This document shows positions 55,606 to 64,000 of a stretch of DNA of 64,000 bases, piece by piece. The DNA comes from Leifsonia sp. fls2-241-R2A-40a (GTDB taxonomy: Bacteria > Actinomycetota > Actinomycetes > Actinomycetales > Microbacteriaceae). The notes under the pieces were generated by a model. It saw only the letters and a list, made by a program, of their open reading frames with translations. It searched no databases and was not told where the DNA came from. Position numbers and translations under genes: made by a program. The stretch spans positions 1 to 64,000 of the forward strand of contig NZ_JARVRS010000001.1 of the NCBI RefSeq assembly GCF_030209575.1, read 5' to 3'. Position 1 is the first letter of the stretch. Every line of letters starts with the position of its first letter.

Positions 55606-58600
55606 GCTCCCCCTCCCGCGCTCACCGCAGGCACCAGGTGGATGCGGTACTCGTACTTGCCGTGCGGGTCGCGTTCGCCGAGGTCGACCACGCCCGCGAA
55701 TCCGGCGGCGGCCATCCCCTCCGCAGCGCGCGCGACGCGCTCGCGCAGCCGCTCCAGTCCCTCGTCGTCGACGCGATCCTGCGCGACCTCCCGGTAGCCC
55801 TTCCCGCGGACTCCCTTGGCGACGAAGAGCAGCTTCGCCCCGCCCGAGGGCAGTTCCGCCGCCTGCTCGATCACGCCGTGCTCCAGCGCGAGCTGGTAGG
55901 CGCCGAGTTGGGCGTGCTCCGCCGCCTCCGCGGCGGTCGGCGTGCGGTTGCCGGTCTTCAGGTCGACGATGACGACCGTCCCGTCGGGGGTGTGCTCGAC
56001 CCGGTCGATGGTGCCGCGCACGAGCGCCCGACCGACGCGCAACTCGAACGCGCCCTCGGAACCGAGGAGCACCCCGCCGGCACGCTCGAAGTCGCGCAGG
56101 TACTCGGAGACGCCCGCGGTGAGCGTCCGCGTGCGGCGGCGCTCCTTCTCCTCCAGCCACGGGGACTCGAACGCCAGCTCGCCCCAGCGCCGCTCGATGC
56201 CCTGCCACAGTCGCTCGATGCTGAGGTCGCGTTCGTCGCTGGTGCTCGCCTCCTCCATCACGGCGTGGACGACGGTGCCGATCCCGGCGGCCAGGCCGCT
56301 CGGCGACGCGGCCATCGTGTCGATGAACCAGGCGAGCGGCGACTTCTCGAACGTCTCCAGCCGCGACGGCGACACCCGGACCATCGCCTCGGGGTCATCG
56401 AGGTCGACCAGCGGCTCGCTGGTCGACGGCTCGAGCAGTCCGTACCAGGACGCCGGATCGGCGCCCTCGACCTCGGCGTCCGCCAGGCGGGCGAGCGCCT
56501 CCGCCGCATCCGGCGCTCCCGTGGTCACCAGCCGGCGCCGCAGCCGGCCGACCATGCCGCGCAGGGACAGCGGATGGGCGCCGTCGTCCGGGTCGTCGAA
56601 CGCGAGCTCGCCCGCGAGACGGAGGAACGGGGACGGCTGCTCGTCGTCGTTCGCCGTGGCGGTCAGGATGACCTGGCCGCGGGCCCGGGACACGGCGAGG
56701 GCGAACATCCGCAGCTCGTCGCCGAGCACCTCGGCCCGTTCGTCCTCCGTCTCGGTGGCCCGGCCCTCCACCGCGTCGGCGAGTTCCTGGGGATGCAGCA
56801 GCGAGCCGCGAAGTCGGAGGTTCGGCCACACGCTCTCCTGCAGGCCGGCGACCGCGACGACCTCGAACTCTTGGCCAATGGCAGCGCTCGGCGTGCAGAC
56901 CAGCACGGCGTCGCCCGCGGTGCGGGCGGCGAGAGTGTCCTCCGGCACCTCCGCACCCAGCAGTTCAACGACGAAGTCGGAGGCCGGCCGCTCCGGGTAG
57001 CGCTCGACGAAGCGGCGCGCGGCGGTGAAGAGGGCGACCACGCCGTCCAAGTGGCGGTTCGCCTCGTCGGCGACGATGCCGGTGCGCTCCGAGTGCTCGA
57101 GCCAGCGCGCGGCCAGCCCGCTGCGCTCCCAGACGTGCCAGAGGAGTTCCTCGATGGAGGCCCCTGCCGCGGCCTTCTCGCGACCGGAGCGCAGGGTCTC
57201 CGCCAGGCGCCCCGCGCGCCGGGCGGGCGAGGCATCGATGGTGGCCAGATGGGCGGGATGCTGCAGCGCCTCCACGAGCAGTTCGTCGCCCGGGCGGTTG
57301 CCGTCGCCGGCGAGCTCCTCCTGGCGGAGCGCCAGCCGCAGGCGTCGCAGGCTGATGCTGTCGAGCCCGCCGAAAGGACCGAGCAGCAGCTCGGTGGCGA
57401 CGAGCGGCGTGAGCTCGAGGGAACCCAGCTGGACGCCGGCGATGGTCACCAGCTGCCGTGCCGCGAAGTCGTCGCGCAGCGGCCGCCCGGCGATGCTGGT
57501 CGTGGTGGGCACCTCCGCGACCGCGAGGGCCCGCGAGAGCGCGGGCACGTGGGCGCCGGAGCGCACGATGACGGCCATGTCGCTCCACGGGACTCCGTCG
57601 AGCAGGTGCCGTTCCCGGAGTTTGCGCGCGAGCCGCGCCGCCTCGCTCGGCGCCGACACGGCGACGAGCCGAACCACCTCGGGACGGGTCTCCGCCTCCT
57701 CCGACGTAGGCTTCGGATCCGGCCGACCCGCTGCCGCCATGCGCTGCACCCCGGCCGCGGCCGCACCGATCCGCTCGGTGGCGCGCGCCGTGAGCTCACG
57801 GAGGGTCGGGGTCTGCCGGTGGGCGGTCGTCAGCACGAACCGCGACACCGGCACGCCGAGTCGTGCCTCGAGCTGCCCGAGCGCCGTGGCCTCGGCCCCG
57901 CGGAATGTGGTGGACGCGACGTCCGGATCGCCGAAGGCGACGACCGCGACGCCGCGCCGGGCGAGCGCGCGCAGCAGCGCGAGCGTCGCGACCGTCGCCT
58001 CCTGCAGGTCGTCGACGAACACGACCCGCAGCCGGTCGAGCGAGCTCCCGTCGCGGACGACGGTCACCGCCGACGCGATGAGTTCGGCGGAGTCGACGAA
58101 GCCGCCGCGGTAGCTGTCCACGACGAGCTGGTACTCGGCCATGAACCGCGCGGCCGCGCGCCATTCGTCGTGCCCCGTGATCGCACCGAGCTCGGAGAGG
58201 CGGGACGCCGAGACGCCCCTCTCTGCGCAGCGCGCCATCAGCTCGCGCAGCTCGGTCCGGAACCCACGGAGGGCACGCACCTCCTCCACCAGCGGCTCGG
58301 GCCAGACCGGACCGGATCCGTCCTCCATGTGGCCGCTGAGCAGTTCGGCGATGATCTGGTCCTGCTCGCCGCCGGTGAGCAACCGCGGCGGCTCGAGACC
58401 GTCGCGACGCGCGCGCTCCCCCACCAGCTGGAACGCGAGGGATGTCGCCGTGCGGGCGAGGGGGCCGTTCGTCGGCACGCCGAGTCGCAGCGCGACACGG
58501 TCGCGCAGGGCGGTGGCGGCCGTGCGGGAGGCGCTCAGAGCGAGCACCTCGTCCGTGCCGTAGCCCCGGTCGAGGACCCGCTCGGCCATCGCCTCGACCA

Positions 58601-58760
58601 GGGTGCTGGTCTTGCCCGTGCCCGGTGCGCCCAGCACTGCCGCGGAGGTGCCGTCCGGCAGCCCGAGCACCTCGGACTGGGCCGCGTCGAGCGCGACGGC
58701 GGTGGATGCGAGGGTGCCCGGAGCGCGCATCCGGAAGCCTCGAGCGATCATGCCTTTCAC
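55602..58760 (-). CDS. adnA: AdnA-like helicase-nuclease subunit
   Basis: A 1052-residue partner of AdnB. Walker A is GAPGTGKTST (Lys50); motif II is degenerate (VVFVDDLQEATV rather than DExQD), as expected of the weaker AdnA motor. Motifs downstream are diverged (AVSRARGQVILT for VI). The C-terminal nuclease has GTIDRVEHT and VIVDLKTGNRTP. The GTG at 58760 was used; ATG 58751 is an in-frame alternative with AAAGG directly before it. The gene order adnA-adnB with a 4-base overlap matches mycobacteria. The divergent neighbour starts 98 bases away. Confidence 0.92.
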   Translation of the reverse strand: MKGMIARGFRMRAPGTLASTAVALDAAQSEVLGLPDGTSAAVLGAPGTGKTSTLVEAMAERVLDRGYGTDEVLALSASRTAATALRDRVALRLGVPTNGPLARTATSLAFQLVGERARRDGLEPPRLLTGGEQDQIIAELLSGHMEDGSGPVWPEPLVEEVRALRGFRTELRELMARCAERGVSASRLSELGAITGHDEWRAAARFMAEYQLVVDSYRGGFVDSAELIASAVTVVRDGSSLDRLRVVFVDDLQEATVATLALLRALARRGVAVVAFGDPDVASTTFRGAEATALGQLEARLGVPVSRFVLTTAHRQTPTLRELTARATERIGAAAAGVQRMAAAGRPDPKPTSEEAETRPEVVRLVAVSAPSEAARLARKLRERHLLDGVPWSDMAVIVRSGAHVPALSRALAVAEVPTTTSIAGRPLRDDFAARQLVTIAGVQLGSLELTPLVATELLLGPFGGLDSISLRRLRLALRQEELAGDGNRPGDELLVEALQHPAHLATIDASPARRAGRLAETLRSGREKAAAGASIEELLWHVWERSGLAARWLEHSERTGIVADEANRHLDGVVALFTAARRFVERYPERPASDFVVELLGAEVPEDTLAARTAGDAVLVCTPSAAIGQEFEVVAVAGLQESVWPNLRLRGSLLHPQELADAVEGRATETEDERAEVLGDELRMFALAVSRARGQVILTATANDDEQPSPFLRLAGELAFDDPDDGAHPLSLRGMVGRLRRRLVTTGAPDAAEALARLADAEVEGADPASWYGLLEPSTSEPLVDLDDPEAMVRVSPSRLETFEKSPLAWFIDTMAASPSGLAAGIGTVVHAVMEEASTSDERDLSIERLWQGIERRWGELAFESPWLEEKERRRTRTLTAGVSEYLRDFERAGGVLLGSEGAFELRVGRALVRGTIDRVEHTPDGTVVIVDLKTGNRTPTAAEAAEHAQLGAYQLALEHGVIEQAAELPSGGAKLLFVAKGVRGKGYREVAQDRVDDEGLERLRERVARAAEGMAAAGFAGVVDLGERDPHGKYEYRIHLVPAVSAGGGA

Positions 58761-58858
58761 GCTATCGGCGTCCGCCGACAGAGAACGCGAGCGGGGGCCG
58801 CGAGCCGTGTGCCGTAGTCTGAACTCACACCCGCCGGTCAGATTCGAAAGGCACCCAC

Positions 58859-59083
58859 GTGGAGATCCGCATCGGAATCGTCAACGCCCCCCGCGAGCTC
58901 AACTTCGAGACCTCGCAGTCGGCTGAGGAGCTGGTGGGGCAGGTGCAGAGCGCGCTGAGCAGCGGCACCGGTGTCCTGCAGCTCACCGACGACAAGGGCC
59001 GGCTGTACGTCGTCCCGACCGCGGGCATCGCATATGTCGAGATCGGCACAGAGGAATCGCGCCGGATCGGCTTCGTCGGCTAG
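58859..59083 (+). CDS. DUF3107 family small protein
   Basis: A 74-residue actinobacterial conserved protein, complete for its family: EIRIGIVNAPRELNFETSQS, then GVLQLTDDKGRLYVVPTAGI and YVEIGTEESRRIGFV. The GTG start at 58859 has AAAGG upstream. Its function is unknown. In several actinobacteria it lies close to adnAB and a DEAD-box helicase, as it does here. Confidence 0.9.
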   Translation: MEIRIGIVNAPRELNFETSQSAEELVGQVQSALSSGTGVLQLTDDKGRLYVVPTAGIAYVEIGTEESRRIGFVG

Positions 59084-59093
59084 CCTCCCTCTC

Positions 59094-59396
59094 GTGGAAC
59101 TGCTCTTCGTCGTCCTCGGCGGCGCCATCATCGGCCTTGCCGGACGCTACCTCCTTCCGGACCGCCACACACACGGCTCCGTCCTCGTGCCCGCGGTGGG
59201 CGTGATCGCCTCCGCGGTGCTCTGGGTCGCGCTCACCTGGGCCGGCCTGAAGTGGGACGGCGGCTGGATCTGGTGGATCACGCTCCTCGGCACAGCCGCC
59301 ATCGTCGCGGTCACCGACCTCACGGTCGGCCGCCTGCGCACGGCGAGCGACGAGCGGATGCTGCACGCGCTGACGAAGGGCGCGGTCGTTCGCTGA
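59094..59396 (+). CDS. small three-helix membrane protein
   Basis: A 100-residue integral membrane protein starting with GTG at 59094, ten bases after DUF3107. Three helices are visible: LLFVVLGGAIIGLAG, LVPAVGVIASAVLWVALTW and WITLLGTAAIVAVTDL. A short basic tail follows. No named family is recognised. It is probably co-transcribed with the DUF3107 gene. Confidence 0.75.
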   Translation: MELLFVVLGGAIIGLAGRYLLPDRHTHGSVLVPAVGVIASAVLWVALTWAGLKWDGGWIWWITLLGTAAIVAVTDLTVGRLRTASDERMLHALTKGAVVR

Positions 59397-59438
59397 CGCC
59401 TCCGGCCCGCGCCGCTGTGCGGCGCACCGAGCCGCGAC

Positions 59439-60155
59439 TCAGGCCGTCAGGCCGAGCGCATCCATCCGCCGGGTGTGCGCCGCGATCAGCTCGGTGAAGA
59501 TCGGCTCGATCCGCTCCTCGTCTGTCGCGCGGTTGCCCGACAGGTGGAGGGCGGACCGCGCGACGAGCAGCGTGTCGCCCACGAGCCGGCGGCCCCACAT
59601 CGCGAGCCGCGAGGCGAGCAGCGGGTCTGCGGCGATCTGCTCCCGCAGCACCTCCAGGATCCCCTCCTGACCGGACTCCGAGCCGAGCAGGTGCGCGAGA
59701 CGCGGTCCCACGTCGCCCGGAAGTCCCGCGGCGAGGCGGATGAAGAAGTCATCGAGCAGTCCGCCGGTCACCAGCGCCGAGAGCAGGGTCTCGCGCCAGT
59801 CCGCTCCGACGATGAGGGCGCTGAAGCCCTCGATCTCGTCGGCGAACGGCTTCATCGCCTCGGCCGGGTCGTCCCCGCGGCGACGGATCTCGGCGACGAT
59901 GCCCTGGTGCTTCGACAGTGCATGGCCGGCCGCTGCCGAGACGAGCCCCTTGGCGCGCAGGTCGTCGGATTCGCCGGCCACCCGCGACAGCGTCTCGAAC
60001 TGCTCCAGCTGCAGGTACGCGGCCTGGCCGAGATAGGGCAGCAGATCCGGCATCACCTCGTGCAGGTCGACCCGGACGGTCGCGACCGGGCGCGGCCGGG
60101 GCGTCAGGCGCGGGAGCTCGCCGGAGGGCCGCCGCCGGGTGAACCAAGTTGACAC
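59439..60155 (-). CDS. ferritin-like fold protein (MiaE-related)
   Basis: A 238-residue helical protein of an actinobacterial ferritin-like family. Helix 1 has AAYLQLEQFETLSRVA, helix 2 has SAAAGHALSKHQGIVAEI, and later helices contain DDFFIRLAAGLP and ESGQEGILEVLREQI. Glu and His residues at matching helix positions (QLEQFE, KHQ, GQEG) could form a di-iron centre, but I cannot confirm the full set. It lies between the DUF3107 pair and a DEAD-box gene, an arrangement shared with other actinobacteria. Divergent from the helicase gene. Confidence 0.8.
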   Translation of the reverse strand: MSTWFTRRRPSGELPRLTPRPRPVATVRVDLHEVMPDLLPYLGQAAYLQLEQFETLSRVAGESDDLRAKGLVSAAAGHALSKHQGIVAEIRRRGDDPAEAMKPFADEIEGFSALIVGADWRETLLSALVTGGLLDDFFIRLAAGLPGDVGPRLAHLLGSESGQEGILEVLREQIAADPLLASRLAMWGRRLVGDTLLVARSALHLSGNRATDEERIEPIFTELIAAHTRRMDALGLTA

Positions 60156-60243
60156 GCTCAGCAGTGTATCGGGACCGTCCAGTAGGCTTGAACCGCCGTC
60201 GGCGCAGGATCGACGGCCCTACGCCTGCGACATCGAACAGGGC

Positions 60244-61788
60244 GTGGACACTCCAATCGAATCGACAGGCAATTCACCAGTGACTTTCTCAGAACTCAAC
60301 ATCGACCAGGACATGGTGGACGCGCTCGCCGCAAAGGGCATCATCGAGCCGTTCCCGATCCAGACGCAGACCATCCCCCTCGCCCTCACCGGCCAGGACA
60401 TCATCGGTCAGGCCAAGACCGGTACCGGAAAGACCCTCGGCTTCGGCCTGCCGCTCATCCAGCGCCTCGGGCTCAACCCCGAGCCCGGCGTGAAGGCCCT
60501 TGTCGTCGTGCCGACGCGCGAGCTCGCCATCCAGGTCTACGAAGACCTCGAAACGGCCGCCGCCGGCCGCCCCACCTCCATCGCCAGCATCTACGGAGGC
60601 AAGGCGTACGAAGGTCAGATCGCACAGCTCAAGGGCGGCGCCCAGATCGTCGTCGGAACCCCCGGCCGCCTCCTCGACCTCGCCGGTCAGCGCCTGCTGA
60701 ACCTCGGCGGCGTGCAGGAGATGGTGCTCGACGAGGCCGACAAGATGCTCGACCTCGGCTTCCTCTCCGACATCGAGAAGCTGTTCGCGCAGACCCCGGC
60801 CACGCGCCACACCATGCTCTTCTCTGCCACGATGCCGGGCCCGATCGTCGCCCTGGCGCGCCGCTTCATGACGCGTCCTGTGCACATCCGCGCGTCCGAC
60901 CCCGACGAGGGCCAGATCCAGGCGAACATCAAGCACCTGATCTACCGGGCGCATTCGATGGACAAGGACGAGGTCATCGCGCGCATCCTCCAGGCCGAGG
61001 GCCGCGGCAAGACCGTCGTCTTCACGCGCACCAAGCGCGCCGCCGCCAAGCTGGTCGAGGAGCTCAACGACCGCGGCTTCAACGCCGCCGCCGTCCACGG
61101 CGACCTCAACCAGGAGCAGCGCGAGCGCGCCATGGCCGCCTTCAAGGCGGGCAAGAAGGACATCCTGATCGCCACCGACGTCGCGGCCCGCGGCATCGAC
61201 GTGGATGACGTCACCCACGTCATCAACCACACCATCCCGGACGACGAGAAGACCTACCTGCACCGCGCCGGCCGCACCGGCCGCGCCGGCAAGACCGGCA
61301 TCGCCGTGACGTTCGTCGACTGGGAGGACCTGCACAAGTGGGCCCTCATCAACCGGGCGCTGGAGTTCGGGCAGCCGGAGCCGACCGAGACCTACTCGTC
61401 GTCGCCGCACCTCTACACCGACCTCGACATCCCGCAGGGCGTCAAGGGCCGGCTGAAGCCGACCCCCGCCGTCAAGGTGGCGGACGTGCCCCGGGGCGGC
61501 CGCACCGACTCCACCGGCCCCGACGGCGACCGCTCCGGCAGCCGCGGCCGTCGCCGCACGCGCGGCGGATCGGGCCAGGGCGGTTCCGGCCAGGGCTCGT
61601 CGCAGGGCGCGTCCCAGGGCGACGCCGCCACGGCTCCGACGGACTCCCCCGCCGCCGAGGGCGCCGAAGCGAAGGCGGCCGCCGGCACGCACGACGGAGG
61701 CGGCTCGCAGCACCGCGACGGCAACAGCGCTCCGCGCCGCCGCCGTCGTCGCTCGCGCGGCGGCTCGGCCGCGACGCCCGCCAGCTGA
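60244..61788 (+). CDS. DEAD-box RNA helicase
   Basis: A 514-residue ATP-dependent RNA helicase. The Q motif (FPIQTQTIP), motif I AKTGTGKT, Ia PTRELAIQ, Ib GTPGRL, II VLDEADKMLD, III FSATMPG, V ATDVAARGIDVDDV and VI HRAGRTGRAG are all intact. The C-terminal 120 residues are a low-complexity Gly/Ser/Arg tail (GGSGQGGSGQGSSQG, then RRRRRRSRGG) that would bind RNA non-specifically. The GTG at 60244 was used; GTG 60280, which begins VTFSELN, is a likely alternative. It is related to RhlE-like housekeeping helicases of actinobacteria. Confidence 0.92.
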   Translation: MDTPIESTGNSPVTFSELNIDQDMVDALAAKGIIEPFPIQTQTIPLALTGQDIIGQAKTGTGKTLGFGLPLIQRLGLNPEPGVKALVVVPTRELAIQVYEDLETAAAGRPTSIASIYGGKAYEGQIAQLKGGAQIVVGTPGRLLDLAGQRLLNLGGVQEMVLDEADKMLDLGFLSDIEKLFAQTPATRHTMLFSATMPGPIVALARRFMTRPVHIRASDPDEGQIQANIKHLIYRAHSMDKDEVIARILQAEGRGKTVVFTRTKRAAAKLVEELNDRGFNAAAVHGDLNQEQRERAMAAFKAGKKDILIATDVAARGIDVDDVTHVINHTIPDDEKTYLHRAGRTGRAGKTGIAVTFVDWEDLHKWALINRALEFGQPEPTETYSSSPHLYTDLDIPQGVKGRLKPTPAVKVADVPRGGRTDSTGPDGDRSGSRGRRRTRGGSGQGGSGQGSSQGASQGDAATAPTDSPAAEGAEAKAAAGTHDGGGSQHRDGNSAPRRRRRRSRGGSAATPAS

Positions 61789-61814
61789 CCCGCTGACGCA
61801 CCCCGTCACACGCC

Positions 61815-61845
61815 GAGAGCTCCTGCGAAGATCGCAGGAGCTCTC
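61815..61845. terminator. bidirectional hairpin between convergent genes
   Basis: GAGAGCTCCTGCG (61815-61827) and CGCAGGAGCTCTC (61833-61845) form a perfect 13-bp stem with loop AAGAT, followed on the plus strand by GTCGTTCT. It serves the helicase gene and, on the other strand, the secreted-protein gene. Confidence 0.8.
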
Positions 61846-61871
61846 GTCGTTCTGGCCCGGTACGGGACCGG

Positions 61872-62999
61872 TCAGTACCAGTTGGGGTCGTGGCTCATCT
61901 CGAAGTTCCACGCCGCGCACGGAGAGCCGTAGGCGCGGTTGATGTAGTCGAGACCCCAGTTGACCTGCGTGTTCTGGTTCGTCATCCAGTCGCTTCCGGC
62001 CGACGCCATCTTGCTCGCGGGAAGCGACTGCGGGATGCCGTAGGCGCCGCTGTCGGAGTTGTACGCGTTCGCGCGCCAGCCGGACTCGTGGTTCCACAGC
62101 TTGATGAGGCAGGGCATCTGGTCGCCTCCCCAGCCGAAGGCGGCCAGGCGGCTGGAGGCGTACGCCTGCGCCCCCGCGGGATCGACGACCATGCCGGGCG
62201 GCGGCGCGAAGCCGTCCGACCCGCCACCGGTGTTCGCGCGGCTGGCCGCCGCCTGTGCGGCAGCGACGCCCTCCGCGTATTTCTGCTCGACCGAGGCCAC
62301 CGTGTTCTTGAGCGACGCGAGTTGCGCGTACAGCGTGTTGGCGTGCTGCTTCTGGGACGCGAGCTCCGCGTCGGCGGCGGCCTTGGCGGCGGTCGCGACC
62401 TCCAGGGCCTTCTTCGCCGCGACGGCGAGCTGGTCGCGGATGTGCTGGGCGTCGGTCGCCTGCGCGCTCAGCGAGGCGGCGACGTTCTTCTGCTCATTGG
62501 CCTGGGCGAAGAGGGTGCTGGACTGGTCGGCGAGCTTGGACACGGCGCCCAGCTGGTACAGCAGCGACTCCGACCGGGTCGCATCCGGGCTCAGGAACAG
62601 CCGCAGCGACACCGATGACGTCCCGGCTCGCGTGAGCTGTTCGGCGAGCTTCCCGCTCTGCGCTTTGAGCTCGTCCGCCTTGGCCGAGGCCTCCTGCGCC
62701 TTCTGCGCCAGACTCTGGGCCTTCTGCGTCGCGGTCTGCAGCTCCGCTTCGGCCTTTCCGTACTCGCCGAGGCGCTTCACCGCGAGGTCGCCGGCCGCGT
62801 TCGCCGCGGTCTGGAGGCCCTGCAGCAGCCCGTTGATGCGGTCCACCTCGGCCTGGGCGGCCGTCGCGTTGCTCTTCGCCGCCTGGACGTCGTCCCACGA
62901 CGGGTAGCTGTCGGCGCTGGCCGGAGCGACTCCTGCCGAGACCACCAGAGCCACCGTCAGAGCGGCAGCGACCGCTGATCCTCGCCAGAACCGTCTCAC
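61872..62999 (-). CDS. secreted coiled-coil protein with transglycosylase-like C-terminus
   Basis: A 375-residue exported protein. A signal peptide with hydrophobic core SAVAAALTVALVVSAGVAP ends near ASADSYPSW. Residues about 40-260 are a long Ala/Gln/Lys-rich coiled coil, like the regulatory arm of NlpC/P60 and PcsB proteins. The C-terminal 80 residues form a small lysozyme-like domain with the probable catalytic Glu in LWNHESGWRANAYN and the GAYGIPQSLP and INRAYGSPCAAW blocks. GTG 62999 has GAGG at the right distance; two upstream GTGs are in frame. It probably cleaves or remodels peptidoglycan. Confidence 0.87.
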   Translation of the reverse strand: MRRFWRGSAVAAALTVALVVSAGVAPASADSYPSWDDVQAAKSNATAAQAEVDRINGLLQGLQTAANAAGDLAVKRLGEYGKAEAELQTATQKAQSLAQKAQEASAKADELKAQSGKLAEQLTRAGTSSVSLRLFLSPDATRSESLLYQLGAVSKLADQSSTLFAQANEQKNVAASLSAQATDAQHIRDQLAVAAKKALEVATAAKAAADAELASQKQHANTLYAQLASLKNTVASVEQKYAEGVAAAQAAASRANTGGGSDGFAPPPGMVVDPAGAQAYASSRLAAFGWGGDQMPCLIKLWNHESGWRANAYNSDSGAYGIPQSLPASKMASAGSDWMTNQNTQVNWGLDYINRAYGSPCAAWNFEMSHDPNWY

Positions 63000-63065
63000 C
63001 CGCGCACCTCGCCCTCTCACCCCGACCACCTGATGGACCCCGTCCTCCAGGCTAGGGGCAGGTCG

Positions 63066-63938
63066 TCACGGAGCGTAGAAAGGCGCCGCGCCTGTCGCTT
63101 CTTCGATCATCGCGTCGAGGACGGCCGGATCGGTGGTGTTCTCCCCGAGCCGGTTGGGCTTCCCGGCACCGTGGTAGTCGCTGGACCCCGTGATCCGGAG
63201 GCTGTAGCGCGCGGCCAGTTCCCGGAGGCGCTCCACGCCATCGGGCCGGTTCTCGCGGTGATCGAGCTCCAGGCCGAAGAGCCCGGCGTCGACGAGGCGC
63301 TTCAGGCGGTCCTCCGGGATGACGCGCCCGCGCCCTCCCGTCGCCGGATGCGCGAGCACCGGCAGACCGCCCGCACCGCGGATCAGCCGGACCCCGGTCA
63401 ACGGCTCCGGCGCGTAGTGCGGCTGGAAGTAGCCGCTCCGCCAGTGCAGGATGCCCTCGAAAGCCGCGCTGCGATCGGACGCGAGTCCTCGCGCGACCAG
63501 CGCGTCCGCGATGTGCGGACGACCGACCGTCGCGCCCTCGGTCGCCTGCGCGAGCACGTCGTCCCAGGTGACGTCGTAGTCCTCGGAGATGCGGCGCACC
63601 ATGTCCTCCGCCCGGCGCATCCGCCCGTCCCGGATGCGCTTGGTCTCCGCGACGAGCGCCGCGTTCGTCGGGTCGAAGAGGTAGCCGAGCATGTGGACGC
63701 TCGCGAACTCGATGCGCGTGGACAGCTCCATGCCGGGGACGACCGTGACGCCGACGCGCGCGCCCTCCGCTGCCGCGTCGGCCCAGCCGGCGGTGGAGTC
63801 GTGATCGGTGAGCGCGACCGTGCCGAGGCCCGCCGCGGCGGCCGCCCGGACCAGCTCGGCCGGGGTCTCCGTGCCATCCGACACGCTCGAGTGCGTGTGG
63901 AGGTCGACGGGACCACGGAACCGTCGCGCATCAGCCAT
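63066..63938 (-). CDS. PHP-domain phosphoesterase (RNase AM/TrpH-like)
   Basis: A 290-residue PHP enzyme. VDLHTHSSVSDGTETPAELV, LTDHDSTAGW, VVPGMELSTRI, RPHIADALVARG, VLAHPATGGRG and GSSDYHGAGKPNRLG supply the metal ligands in the order of the family of 3',5'-nucleoside bisphosphate phosphatases and 5'-3' exonucleases of short RNA (YciV/RNase AM). The motifs are complete. A distinct PHP paralogue is present at 32772-33545. Monocistronic as far as the window shows. Confidence 0.92.
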   Translation of the reverse strand: MADARRFRGPVDLHTHSSVSDGTETPAELVRAAAAAGLGTVALTDHDSTAGWADAAAEGARVGVTVVPGMELSTRIEFASVHMLGYLFDPTNAALVAETKRIRDGRMRRAEDMVRRISEDYDVTWDDVLAQATEGATVGRPHIADALVARGLASDRSAAFEGILHWRSGYFQPHYAPEPLTGVRLIRGAGGLPVLAHPATGGRGRVIPEDRLKRLVDAGLFGLELDHRENRPDGVERLRELAARYSLRITGSSDYHGAGKPNRLGENTTDPAVLDAMIEEATGAAPFYAP

Positions 63939-64000
63939 GCTGCCATCCTAGGAGGGCGCCGTCCGGCCGGGCGCACGCGGTCGGCGGGTGGAAGAATGGA

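Noticed and set aside
63939-64000. A start codon near the right edge
   Set aside because: An ATG is visible at the last bases, but too little sequence remains to support any gene.

Overview
The window is a dense, high-GC stretch of chromosome from an actinobacterium, most probably of the family Microbacteriaceae (Leifsonia-like). The evidence is the base composition, the many GTG starts, the alanine-rich tmRNA tag ending in ALAA, and the paired occurrence of actinobacterial families: AdnAB recombination nuclease, DUF3039, DUF3107, UPF0182, a YlbL-type PDZ/Lon protease and a DUF2342-type zinc protein. The genus is an inference. No phage, insertion sequence, rRNA operon or CRISPR array was seen.

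Layout. 0-6.5 kb: the trans-translation pair ssrA (tmRNA) and smpB, a tyrosine phosphatase, ftsX-ftsE and prfB, all on the minus strand, plus a SIMPL-domain gene on the plus strand. 6.5-7.9 kb: a lower-GC, probably acquired HigBA-type toxin-antitoxin pair whose antitoxin carries an ImmA/IrrE metalloprotease domain, with a palindromic operator. 8-11.4 kb: MFS exporter, flavin-dependent oxidoreductase, tRNA-Leu(UAG), DedA protein. 11.5-18.9 kb: CDF metal exporter, murI-rph-rdgB, pncB, DUF3039, and an ABC transporter pair. 19.3-26.4 kb: a cell-surface glycopolymer cluster (nucleotidyltransferase, Wzm/Wzt-like ABC exporter, two GT2 glycosyltransferases, CDP-alcohol phosphotransferase) enclosing three unrecognised or regulatory genes, one with 11-residue tandem repeats. 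26.5-29.6 kb: HtrA-like protease and an aminotransferase.

29.6-35.6 kb holds the most unusual locus: seven minus-strand genes, every one overlapping the next by 4-8 bases. In order of transcription they encode a receiver domain fused to a PIG-L (LmbE) deacetylase, an ATP-grasp ligase, a PHP phosphoesterase, a 52-residue membrane protein, a stand-alone receiver, a membrane PAS histidine kinase and a carbon-nitrogen hydrolase. This looks like a signalling system that directly gates a small-molecule or surface-modification pathway. It is followed by initiator tRNA-Met with a strong hairpin, a VOC protein, and a 754-residue protein joining a trypsin-like protease to a zinc phospholipase C/S1-P1-type domain, the second standout.

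38.7-64 kb: two ROK regulators beside a remnant-like GH3 C-terminal domain, UPF0182, YlbL-type protease, DUF2342 protein, an orphan TOMM cyclodehydratase-like protein, UvrD2-type helicase, NudC, a kinase-like protein lacking catalytic residues, adnA-adnB, DUF3107, a ferritin-like protein, a DEAD-box RNA helicase, a secreted coiled-coil transglycosylase-like protein and a PHP hydrolase. The last 60 bases contain only the upstream region of a gene outside the window.
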